From contig JAIUJO010000160.1 in assembly GCA_023846275.1 (NCBI GenBank), positions 1-64,000 of the forward strand: a DNA stretch of 64,000 nucleotides, in the 5' to 3' direction. The number at the start of each line of letters is the position of its first letter. The stretch's first letter is position 1. The translations under genes and the position numbers were made by a program. Source of the DNA: Vanilla planifolia (taxonomy: Eukaryota; Streptophyta; Magnoliopsida; Asparagales; Orchidaceae). Positions 10,250 through 22,290 of this stretch are shown here, piece by piece. The notes below the pieces were generated by a model. That model searched no databases. It was given only the letters and a program-made list of their open reading frames with translations, and was not told the DNA's origin.

Positions 10250-13200
10250 TAGATCTTAAAACATAATGTAGCTCTAGATGAGGGTGTTCAAATGATACCT
10301 TGAATTTCATCTAAATGTGAAGCTTCCTTTGGCACTAATTAATGTTTTAATGGAACTTCTTTCAATCCATTTCTTTAAGAGAGCAGCTCTTTATTTCCAA
10401 TGTTATCAATTGAAAGCCCCCTCAAAGTGGTTGCAATAATGATCAACCTAACTTGGGCATAGATTCCAATGGTCTAAATATATGTGGATTTAGAAAATAA
10501 TTAACATACTAAAATTAAAGTATACAAAAAATGAGACAACAATAATTGATTTTAGTAAAAACATTCAATATGATAGCCTTCCTAGATATTTTTAATGTTA
10601 TTACAAGTAGGGTCATTACATATATCGTTGCTAGTAAAATAAAACCATAAAAAATCCACCACAAATGTTAGCTAAGCAAGAGATTACCATTAGCTTCATA
10701 AACTAAGTCTTCCCAATCATATGTTGGATTATAAATTGTAATAGCAGGCCAAAGGACAGCAGTATTCAATTGAAACAAGACCAAAAGTTGTGCAAAAAAA
10801 TGCAATCAATTATTCAATCTATTGTATATATTCTTCCAAACATTAGAAAAAATTTTAATAAGCATGGTAGAAGTCGATGAAGTACTTAGTACATCAAATA
10901 GAGCTCAATCAAAGCAATAAAAATACACTTATTGATCTTATTAATGATGATTTTAGCTTATTAAGGAAACTTTAGAGATTAAGTAGACAAGAGGTTTTAG
11001 TTTTAGATTCAAAACATCATAATGCCAAGCTCATCATTTGCATGATCTTCAAATATTAAATAATGTTAGAGAAGAATATGAAGAAACAACCATGTGTTTA
11101 TGCCATTTCTAATACAAAGATGAAGACTATACCATCATTTTGAGTAGGTAGGAATATAAAAGATAGATTATTGTTTAGGAAAAAACAAATCATCACAACG
11201 GAAATAAAAAAGCATATGAATTATCTAAATTGATGATTATGTAATAAAAAATCACTAACATCCATATATAGAACATAGCTGAAGTAGTGAATAAAAGTTT
11301 AGTTAGTTAGCTAAAAAATCTTATTAAACAGAGAATTTCCCTACATCCATATATGGAACATAAGGAAAGAATGATTCAATATGCTAGAAAGATTCTATAT
11401 TAAGACTATGAAGGTAATATGTCAAATAAAAATGGATCCCTTGAAAGAAAGATTTTTCTTGCTAGGTCATACTTGACGAAATACAGTTAACTTAACTTTT
11501 GGTAAAACATCAAGCTTGAACAAAATTTTCTAATTAATTATTCATTTATGGTAAGAGCTCAAATACTAAAAAGGATCTCTCTGACACAGTCTCATCAAAA
11601 GTTTTGAGAGCTCTAATTTTGTCATGAATAATTGGAATAGATTTTAATGTTGTTGAAACACTAATTAGTATGAGGGTCATTCCACTCCTATTTTGAAAGA
11701 AATTCAAGACTTTTTGGAATTCATTCATAAGTGTGGCCTTACTTAACTTCTATTTTCTTTAAATAATTTTTCCTAGACTAATAAATAGAAAAAAAGTGGG
11801 TCTAAGAAAGTGCTAACATTGTGTTGGTGAATCAAGATTTGTTGATCAACTTGCTATCACTATAATTCAACATGTTGTGAAAACCAGTTCATATCATACA
11901 CCGAAGCTTGAACATTTTCTTAAGGATTCTCCTTCAATCCCAAATAATTCAATTTTAGAGCCTATCGTGGGAGTGCCATCTGTTCATCATATTTTCAAAA
12001 GTAATTGGACATTTCCAATTGCTATGGAATGAAGGCTCTTACTTTTAAGTTCAAATGGCTAAAATATTGTGCGTTGGAATGGAAGAAAACAACATTTGAA
12101 AATATATTTGATAAAAATAAGCTACCTAATAAACACATTAAACTTAAGGAAATTCAATTTTAATCTTGTTTGAATATGAAAGTAAGGATGGAGCTAATAA
12201 TGACTCATGAGGCCCTCCTTGATGTTGTCCTCAAAGAAGAAAATTATTAGCATCAAAAGTCTAGTATTAAATGATTTAAAGAAGGTAAAAGGAATAAGGA
12301 AATTCTTTCATTCCTTAGTAAAAGAAAAAAGATCTAAACAAATAACTAAAAACATAAAGGAATCTAATTGTATTTATGTACAACAAGTAGATAAAAATAC
12401 TAAATCCATATTTTTACATTTTTATAAATTATGCAAGTTTGTAAACTTTATGAGAATAATACTATGTATTGCTTCATCCATTCGTTAGCATAAGGTTAAG
12501 ATAATCTGCTATTTATGAAGAAAATCTCTGAGGAAATTAAGCATATCTATTTCAAATGTGCCACCGAAGGATAATTGCAATCGATATTTTACATGATTGT
12601 ATAGAGTTATTGGGAAGGTCTGAAAGCTGTAAATAAATCTCTAACACAACCTTTTTCTAATTATCAAAAACAAAAACAAAAACGTTTTTAGTGATTTTAG
12701 GACAATTAATTTGTGCATTTTTATTAAATATTTTCTCACTTAATAGTTGACTGTTAGACTTTAAAAAAATTCTCTTTATCTCCTCAGATAAATCTGGATT
12801 TGTTAAAAGAAAAAGAGAAAATGGATAATTTTGTTCTTACATATGAATTGATTACAACAATAAATTAGAAATTAAGAAGAAATAATTGCTTTATTAAAGA
12901 TAATCATGAAAGTTGTTTCAATTATAAATCATACAAATTTCAAAACAAGGTTCTAATAAGGTTCAACTTTATTGAAAATTTTATTATAATAATCATGAGT
13001 GCTCTATGTAGCACATAGAATTCTAGATATCATCAACTGCTAGCCAAATGACTATTTTAAAATCACTAGTTGGGTTAAGAAAGCTAATCCAATCTCGCCC
13101 TTACTATCATACCGATGATAAAAGTTTTTAGGTGGGAGTTTTACATGCTCATTAATCAAGGTATTGTTCTACATTATGCCCAACCTAGATCTTATCCAAT

Positions 13201-16200
13201 GGTATCTCCTTTAAGTTTTTAAAATAGAAAAATAATCTTTATCGCTAGGAACTTAAATTTTTAGTATTTACAACATTCTTATCAACTTTCAAAAGATATA
13301 TATTTTACACATCAAACATCACAAAAAAGAATTTATTAGTGGGAACAAAAACAACAAAGATATGAGAGGGGAATCAACAAAAATCTTAGCTTTCAAAGAA
13401 CTAAATTCATCATAACCTATATGAGTTGCCCCTTTCATTGGTGGAAAGACAACTCATTTTCAATACCTAATTGAAAAATCAATATGAGGGAGGTCAGTTG
13501 TAAGAAAGAGTTGTTGACTATTGGAGAAAGAGTTATTCTTAAGAAATAACTTCTAAATTCAATATGAATATACTGTTTAATTGTAATAAATTATCTTGTA
13601 GCTATAATACAATAATTGAAGAGTCTGTAAACATTTTTTGTTGGATATTTATGCTGTGCTGTTGAACCCTAAACATGGTGCTTTGTTTGACAATAACAAA
13701 TCCTAAGGATTTTCAATAAATTTTGTTGAGCTAATTTTCATATTTTAAATAACTGATGTTAAATTTTAATGGTGAACTTAAAGAACAAGTGGGGTAAATG
13801 TGAAATCAGATCAAGACCATCTTGGTGGAGCAGCAGACGACCAAAAGTTTTATTTTGAGTTTTTTAGATAATTCACTTTTATTTTCATTAGAATGATTAT
13901 CTTGATTAAAAGAATTCTTGGAAGGAAAGAAAAATTAAGTTTTATTTAAATTAATGTTCTTAAAAAATGTTTAAATTAAGAAGCATTAATCATGTTTTCT
14001 TGATTATCAAAACTATCATTTTATTCTTGAAGATAAATTTGAAAATCTTCATTGAATAACTTGTTACAAAAAATATATTAGAAAAATAAATAACTAATTA
14101 GTAATTAAGTAATAAGAAAAAATTCTAATTTTCCTAAATGCCATAACAACAATTTCTTTTAAAAACTCTGTTCTTTATAGTGATAGGGTGAGAACATAAT
14201 TGACTAACTCTAAACTGAATGAACCCCACAAAGAAGCAAACCATAGTAATTGGATAACTTCGAATCATAGTTAGGGTGTTGAAAACAAGTATTCATAATT
14301 CACATGTGTGATGTGCAACTAAACTCACCTTCTTTATTCGTGTGACTAACTTTCAAATTGTAGGAGTGATTTTTATTAGTCCATTATGCATGATTGTGAT
14401 CAAAAAGTAATCATCTAGTTAGCCACTTTAAATATGGTAATTCATTAGCTATTTGACCACATAATATCATAATCACATGTTACGAAATAAATCCATGTTT
14501 AAGATCAAGGTCAAGCTATTTAACGATGATTATGATCTCATGGTTAAAATAAAATCTTTTTTTCCAAATAGTGTCACCACTAAATTAGCCATCCAATCAC
14601 GTAGTTTTCATGATTGAATAGTAAAAATTCCTTCAATCATATGACTCCCAACATAATTTTTATTTTTGACATTATTTGTGAGCTGTCAGAATTATTACTT
14701 AAAAATACCAGGTTAATAAATTAAAAAACATATGTCACCTTCCATCTAATTAATGAAGTAATGGCTATTTTTTATTTTGTAGATACTTTTAGTTGTGAGA
14801 AAAGTTCTATAAATAAGAGATTTGTTTAACATAATTGATTATTAAAATTTGAAAGAAAATTTGGTATACTCTAAAAACAATTTCAAGTCTTTCGTACAGT
14901 TAGAGATTAATTATAGGAGCCATCAGGCAAGTTGGAAGAATGTTGGCCTACCAAGAGTGCCCTACCTTAAAACATTTGTAGAAGTTATGTCAACATTTTT
15001 AGTAAAATTCAATTGAAAACTTCTCTCAATCAAATCATTGTAGCCAAGCTAGATGAAAGAAAAATAAATGAAATCAGGAAAAAAATGCACCATATCTGAC
15101 ACATGGAAGCATATGGAAATGACAAATGATATGCCCTTGAACCATAGTAAATTTTTGAAGCAAGTGACAAATAGGTACAAGACTCTCGTAGTCGATTGAA
15201 ACTTCAACACTTGATTAGCTTAGGAAGCAACCAAAATTAATGCACTAATATTACCATCTAGAGATAGGAATCTTTAACTCAAATGGTTATAAAAATTTCT
15301 ACTTTGATATATAGAAAATTAAAAAAAAATTGTTGTCATTCTACCATTTCTTAGGAAAGCTCAAGATACTGATGTCATTAAAATTCATTCATCGTTGAAA
15401 GGAAGACTCAATGGATCATTCATTTGAGAGATGTTACAAAGCAAGTAAGCTATGGTCTAAATTGAAAAATAGTTTTTACATAAAAAAGCTAATATAACTA
15501 AGACAATTTTCATATTATCCTAGCATAGCATGAAATGCAATAGCAATTCTACTAAAAGAGAGGTCATTCAATTCCTTTGTCTAATCATATGTTTGGGCAT
15601 ATGGAAGGATATAAATTTAAAAACTCATGAAAAAACCATGAAGTAGTATACATAATTCTTTACATTATTATCATCAAAGGTTATAACATCATTTGCTACT
15701 TTCCACTCACTCAGACTGCTTAAGTAATTGCCTAATAGGTCCACTATGGTTTGGCTCCTCCATACATATTCCAAAAATATAGAAGCTACCAAGTTCTAAA
15801 ATGGTCACTCCTTCTAGATCAAATTCCTAAACTCAACATTAATGATTCACTTAGAGTAATAAATGTTTTGGTACCTATGGTGGAATTATTCAGAAATGTA
15901 AAGGAAAAAAAATAAAGGTCGTCTCCAATTTCATTAGTTTTAAATCAATAATATAATCAAAACAAATATCACTACACTTAAGTCTACAAATGTATAACAG
16001 TAGAGGTCTAGTTAACCTTGTCATTGAGATGTACTTTGAGGAAATCTGATAAATGATACAGGGTAAGGTGAATCTCATGAAAGCCACTCAGCTTGATTGG
16101 GCAAATATGTCGAGAGATGGGAACAACAATAATCTGTTGGTGTTATATTGAAAAAGAAGAAAATGTTGTGTTGAATTATCTTACACAAAAAATAAGAAAA

Positions 16201-16300
16201 CCTTTAAAATAGCCACTTGAAATTTATAATATATTTCCAAATACTACAAGTCATTTATAAAACTTGTTGAAATTTATCATCAATTCACGCACTCATCTTA
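10250..16300. other. Unassigned AT-rich internal stretch, no gene seen
   Basis: Six kilobases lying inside the minus-strand gypsy element. I read both strands and found no recognisable protein motif. Open frames are short: a 93-codon Lys-rich frame at 12,207-12,488 and 60-65-codon frames at 11,546-11,728 and 15,890-16,087. A TATAAATA-like box at 14,810-14,823 (tctataaataagag), with AT-rich flanks on both sides, could be a remnant LTR promoter of an inserted copia element, but I found no partner LTR or primer binding site. The stretch is longer than a gypsy leader should be, so undetected nested insertions are likely. Confidence 0.5.
14810..14823 (+). promoter_or_regulatory. Possible LTR-type TATA box
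   Basis: tctataaataagag is a good plant TATA match in a region without recognisable genes. Such boxes are typical of copia LTRs. No second LTR copy or PBS was found nearby, so this is a weak call. Confidence 0.2.
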
Positions 16301-16974
16301 AAAGGTATGATGAAAAAACATTTGGAAAAACTCTTGCATGATGTGTCAGATTTGCCTATTTTGACTTACTAAAAACCTTTCATATAGTATGATTGTAATG
16401 ATTAAACTATTCAAAGTATCTAATGTTCATATAGTTAGAGTTTCATCCATGAAAATACATTCTATTACTACATAAACAAAATACACCAATTGTTCACAAT
16501 AGCACAACAATCATAAAGTTTATGAATGTGTGCCAGGTTATGATTCGTAAATATAGAAATGAAAAGGTCCACTTATCACTTTTTTTTATTCAAAAAAGGG
16601 CATCAACATACTGCAACTAAGGTTTAGAGGCATCAGATAGATAAATCCTTTGATTAGTCTCAATATTCTCCTTTGGACTATCCTACTTCTTATCACACCT
16701 GACAAGTAGCCTTCTTGAAGCCTTGCACTATTCATTCTTAAAGACCTTCATACCACCGCTTGAATCAAAAAAGCATCAAACATGTTTGCTCAATGAAGTT
16801 GAAATAAACTTAAGTGTACTATCATAATGGTGCATCCTATAAGAACATTCTAGTATGCTATTTCCATTTTGTGATGGTACATTGGCAAGTTATGAAACTA
16901 TTCTTATATTTCAATAGGCAAGAACAATTCCAACATCTTGTTACCACATAGTGATCTATTATATCACTATTAGA

Positions 16975-19900
16975 TGTAACATCCTACTTTAGAATTAGGG
17001 CAAAGTAATGTATTCAAGCCCATTTTTAGCATTTTTGTTCTATTGCTCCTCAGCACCTCATCTAATCAAACTGAGGCATCTTACACCACAAATTGAACTA
17101 GCTAGCGAAAACAAATCGAACCCTTTCACTACATTGATAAAAGTTAATTTAGATCAAACTTCGAATGAACATTTAATCGAATCAAACAATGAAATAAAAT
17201 GCTTTCTTTATGCAATAAATTTCATTTACAAAAATATCTTGTGCACTCTCATGTCGTACTCTCACTTCCATATTAAGCCCAAGCTTATTTTCCTACATAT
17301 ACCTTAATTATACTCTAGACTCTAATACTAAATCACTTAGACTTGATTTTTCACCAATTATTTTTGATTACCTATGCAATTGAATTCAACAATACTTTAT
17401 TTTCCTAAAAAAATTGTTATCATAAATGCAGGAAAATAATCATATAACTCATTGATTTTTAGAAGTACAATCCAAATTATTAAACTCATAAATGTCAAAT
17501 GTTAAATAACTTGATAGTCTATTTCCAAATAAATATTATCATGTGCATCTAGATACTAAAAACCTAAAATAGTTATTTGTTAGAGTCTAATGTTCATTAA
17601 TATATAGAAGTTAATCATTAATGGAAATATGAACTAATGTACTATAAATCATAGATCAAAGAAGACATTCATCAAACAGTAGTATTAACTCTAATAATCT
17701 TAAGTCTATCCCTGTAATTACTAATAACCACCCAAAATGCAAAACATTTAAGGGAAAGTGAGCTAGGAAACTAAATAAAGAAATTTGTAATGAAGAGCTA
17801 TAAGCATCAATCTTTAAAAGCAATGTGTAATCATCACTAGACATAAAAGCTCAGTAATTTTATCACTATCTACTATGTTAAGTTAATACAAGAGATACAA
17901 AGAAATGGATGATTGTGTTCAACATTGATTTCATGCTCTTCCCAAGAGAAGAAAATAACATGATCTTGCATTCTTATCACATCATATCACTTAGAATCTG
18001 GCATGGAAATGCCAATCATGTGAGCCAGCCTCTTAGGTTTCTAGACGTCTTCAATATGCACACATAGTCCTTAGCTCATCTGAATGCTCATCTTGTCCTT
18101 ATAAGAGAAAACGTGAAACTATATTTTCATAAGAAACACTTAGCACACAATGTAGCACTCATCATGCAAGGCTAAGAAACAATGTGAAGTGCTTACCACC
18201 GTGCTAAATGATTAAAAATATCTAACTTAGTGATCTCCTTTGTAAGGGCCCAAGATCTAAGGTCCCATATACATTTATTTTCTAAATTAAAAGCATATTC
18301 ATAGCCTAATGAAATCATATGAACAATTATCTATCAATGTCTAAACATTATTAGGGTTTCCATAAACTCATATGATATAAGGATTCTTAATATCAATTTA
18401 GTTGTTTAGATTATTTATTGTTTCAACATCCCTAACTCCACTATTTTTTATTAAACATCCCAAATTAAGACAACCTAGGGATTCTTTCAGCCATTAATAA
18501 ATTGTTTAAGGTTTCTATCAATTACCTAGATACCTTATGGTTCACCATAATTCCTAAATCAATCTTTCAAGATACCCCTATCCATCTTTTTAAAAGATAG
18601 CCCTTGTCTTGATTTCATCTTGGACACTTCACAAAGTTTCATTGCTTGATTAAGCTATCCATTTAATTTCTATTTAAAGAAAAATATTGGCTTATACAAT
18701 TAGATGCAGTATCAAATGTAATAAAACAACAACATAGTTTGGGTCTATTATGCCTTACAACCAAACCAAAATGACTACGCCTTTCTTAAAGGCCTTACTT
18801 AAGCCACACACATCCCTCAGATGACCATTTAGGGTGTCATTTAGTGGCCTATCAGCCCAATAAAATTCACTTAATTTCTTACGCAATAAACCATGTGAAC
18901 CCAATGGTTTGTGAAACATTGCAAAAATGAAGAACTACTTATCAAAACATTATATATCTCAAATGGATTAGCTTAGCCCTCTTACCTTCTTCCAAGAATT
19001 TTATTAAGAGCTTTACTAACACAAAGCAGTATCCATAAAATGAATAATGGCTCACCAAGTGGTATTGCACTTAGTTCAATTGAAAGAACTTCTATTGGCA
19101 ATGTTTTAAGCATGAAGAAAATCTTAAACTTAAGCAAAAACTTTGCATTCTTCACATTTATTTATCTAAATTCTTAACTCGTATTTTTTCTCATTTTCTT
19201 ATGTTAACCAAGCCTTAGAACCTTAAGGAATCATTGTTTAAGTTTTCCTAATCACCTCAAACCCATGTAAAACAAAACTAGGAATCAGTAATAAGATCTA
19301 AACAATGTTTTCTATTCAATGTTTATCTATAATCCTAGCTTTTTAAGGCCCAAACTACTTCCCTTTAGTAGCCAACAACTACCTTATGAAAGCTAAACGT
19401 CTTTTAAGCCTCAAAATTGAGTCCATCTATGCCTCCTAGCAAAATAATGAGGGCCTTATTAACTTTAGAAGCCATATATGTCCAGTCAAGGGCTTAACCC
19501 ATAACAAAACCATGTCACAAGTTTCCCAAGAATGTAATGAGTAAGGAAGTAAATCAACAGGAGAATTTCCTAAGTTTGGCTAACTTTACAAATGTAATGC
19601 TAAAGTTTGTGGCCTAAGCTAAGTTTCAATTTGTTGAATTTTTCTTACCTAGTTCTTGAAAATGATTTAGAATTATAAGAATATGTCAAAAATATGTTAT
19701 GGTCATCTACTTGAAAACATAAATTCATCATGCATAAACTGAGATGTCACACAATACATATAGATTACAATATAGCAAAAATCAAAATTCGTGGAATTCA
19801 ATTTTTCTTTAACATGAAGTCTTGATTCTAATAACTTATAAAATTAACCTATAATGATGAAAATCAACATTCAAAAAGCATGAAGTCTTAGCAATAATAA

Positions 19901-21286
19901 GAATAATCTATATTTATTAAGTTTTTATTTCTTAAGATTTGAACAATACAATTTCAAAAAGCACAAGGAGTTAAGTTTTACATGGTTCAGACTAAAAGTA
20001 CCAAGGATTCACTCTAACTAAATCAACAATCTTTCATATTTTAAATTTTAATGAAATATCTACAATGGGTAAAGAAGCACACTAATAAATAATGCTAGAA
20101 TTATAATGCTAATTACAAAGATATGACATCCTCAATGAACTTAATTTTATCAAGATTTTAATTATGAACCCATACTATCATTCCTTAGTTAAGGAGTTAT
20201 GAAAATCATGAATCATTGATTCTGTGCAAAAAGACTCTTTTTGCATTCATATTCATGAAGTCAATAAGGCATTCCTAACAATCATTCATATAAACATAAT
20301 TATATATAGTCATGTTTCAATTAGGTGAGAAATAATAATAAAAAATTATTTTCTAAATTTAACTTCTCAATTTACATGTATGCTAATAACTAATCTCTAC
20401 ATTAGTGCACAACCACAGTATCCAATCTTACATGCTTGGGAAATGATCTATCAAAGAATATTGTTGGTTTTATCAATATTTCATAATGCAAATAATAGAA
20501 AGTCTAATACATGCTCATGAAAAATCCTCCAAGTCATAGGCCGTGAATAGAGCCTGACATATTTGGCATATATTCAGAAGTCATAGCATAATTTTTTTAC
20601 GTTCGACTAACATAATGGACTTGATGGATAATTAAATATTCTAGCAAAACTTCAAGTTAAGAAATATGAATTTATCACTTAAGTGCAAATTTAAAAAACA
20701 AATAATAGAACATTGCTTAATTAAATTTCCTTATCCTTCTTAAATTAAGAAAAATGAGTAAGTGTTTAACATATGTTAACACATTTTAATCACAATTATT
20801 TCGATACAAATTTATCAAATTTGCAATTTATTTTCCTTAAAAATAATTCATATTTACTTGTATAATCCTAAGGTTCAACCTTCCTTGTAATCCAAGTAAG
20901 GGACTTCTCGATGGGTAAAGTTTTACTCTTTGAAAACTTGGGACATTTCTTTGTCTTCTTGCACATGGAAAGTTTTATTCTTTCTCCTAACTTCTCTTAA
21001 TTGGCATTATTTCTTGCTCATACGACATGGCTTTCTTAAAACCTAACAAAGAAACATCTAAATAGTTAAATAAATACAACTAAACATCCTTAAATCTATG
21101 GATTTACTAAAAAACCATAAGAAATAAAGTATTTTTAAAATAAACATAAAAAGAGCACTTAATTGAGCAAAGTTAATCAAATTAAGTGCAACAAATTTTC
21201 TTTCGACTCAATTACACATCATATTACATTGCCTCAATTGATCGACACAAATATGCATAAATAATCCAAACTATTATTCAGTTTTA

Positions 21287-21289
<3 letters not shown>
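16975..21289 (-). mobile_element. Gypsy 5' LTR, nearly complete 4.3 kb copy
   Basis: On the minus strand this runs from the (TA)n tract at 21,290 to GGATGTTACA at 16,984-16,975. It aligns with three plus-strand pieces: 40,900-43,750 through the promoter region and body, 3,250-5,950, and 1-2,597 including the 3' block. Landmarks on the minus strand are the TATA-like box at 21,075-21,058, the CCATCAAGTCCATTATG block near 20,620, CTATGACTTGGAGGATTTT near 20,540, and the block 17,330-16,975 shared with 2,210-2,597. Its ends, a TGTAACA-type start in other copies and GGATGTTACA here, form the short inverted repeat expected of an LTR. A TATA box about 1.1 kb in would leave an unusually long R-U5 near 4 kb. 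About 1 kb of U3 is missing at the array boundary. Confidence 0.55.

Positions 21290-21351
<62 letters not shown>
21290..21351. repeat. (TA)n microsatellite, about 31 repeats
   Basis: An uninterrupted TA dinucleotide run of about 62 bases. It sits exactly between the gypsy 5' LTR and the start of the 400-bp tandem array, so it marks the junction. Such runs form cruciforms and slip easily; its purity contrasts with the decay of everything around it, so it is probably recently expanded. Confidence 0.97.
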
Positions 21352-21352
<1 letters not shown>

Positions 21353-21359
21353 TGCCATA

Positions 21360-22290
21360 AGAGAAATTGAGGAAAAATAATATTAAAAATTCAATGCAAC
21401 ATCAATGGCACACAATAAAAGATTTAGCATTATATAGTAATATAACGAAGTCAAAATAAAAAATTTAAAGTCATGTAATAAAATATATAGGAAAGGTTTA
21501 TTTGAATACATTAACAAAATATCCAAGAACATGAATCTTGTATGAATCAAATTGTCTAGTAATGCTTACAGAAATTGTAGAAAATAAAAAAATTCAAAAA
21601 TATTATTTTTTAAATAGCAAAATCTCTCGTAGGTCAGTTGAACATAATGGTTTCATTTTGATTGAACCTTAATTTGAATTACTAAGAGTTATCAAATTAA
21701 TAAACATAGATAAAACTAATTTATTATTTTAATATTAACTATACATATATTAATGATTAAAAATGATAAATGGAACCTTTGTGGTACAACAAATCGAAGA
21801 GACGTAATAGTCATAGGATAGGAGATTTAAAGTTACATAGTAGTATAACAAATAAAATAAAAAATATATCAAGAAATACGAATAATTAAATGGTAAAGTT
21901 CCATTCCAAAGGAATGAATAAAAATATTTAATAAATCAAGAAAAAATCATAACAGATTAAATATTAAAAAAAATCAAAGCAAACATTTAATGGAGTGCAT
22001 TGAGATGAGTCCAAAAACGTTTGCTTCAACTCCATATGGCCTTAACCATAATTATTACATATTATAGTGCTAAATAGGTATAAATGTGATTAAGCTATTA
22101 TTTTAATTTTTAGTAAATTTAAATTTATGCTGTAATCTAATAAAATGAGACAAAGTAAGATAATCAGACTAAAGTAAAATAAATGTTACATAATAATACA
22201 TTTACCATTGTATAGTAAGATAATGAAATTAAAGCAAAAAAGTAGAATATATTGTATAAATGTTAAATAGGCCATTCCAGCTTACTTCAA
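21360..22290 (-). repeat. 400-bp tandem repeat, block 1 (minus)
   Basis: About two to two and a half units in reverse orientation. Reverse-strand landmarks of the unit are seen at 21,625-21,690 (ttgaacataatggtttcatttt...gaaccttaatttgaattac) and at 21,985-22,050 (ggagtgcattgagatgagtcc...gcttcaactcc). Both correspond to the segment that reads aattcnaaatgaggtc..GAGATGAAACAAATGTCATTAG..CTCATCTCGATGAGCTC on the other strand in plus blocks. Divergence is high. The block begins right after the (TA)n tract and meets the plus block near 22,290. Confidence 0.7.

Larger units (their letters stand above)
6050..21289 (-). mobile_element. Large degraded Ty3/gypsy retrotransposon, long-LTR family
   Basis: Composite call for one element on the minus strand, in the expected order: 5' LTR (21,289-16,975), leader and unreadable internal DNA (16,974-10,250), gag remnant, RT tail, RNase H, integrase (to about 7,380), a purine-rich tract and 3' LTR (7,360-6,050). 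Protease and most of RT are absent: gag-like peptides end near 9.4 kb and the RT tail begins near 9.2 kb. The integrase N-terminal half is also missing. The 3' LTR is cut short near 6.05 kb and the 5' LTR is cut at the (TA)n tract. Every domain carries stops and frameshifts, so the element is dead. The long 10.25-16.3 kb internal stretch may contain further nested insertions that I cannot resolve. Confidence 0.6.

Noticed and set aside
12207..12488. A 93-codon Lys-rich open frame
   Set aside because: Lys, Ile and Asn richness follows from AT content. No domain, no neighbour gene, and it lies inside a retroelement.
17008..17307. A 99-codon plus-strand frame, the longest in the window
   Set aside because: It lies in the 3' block of the gypsy LTR on the opposite strand. 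The homologous copy at 2,210-2,597 does not keep the frame open.
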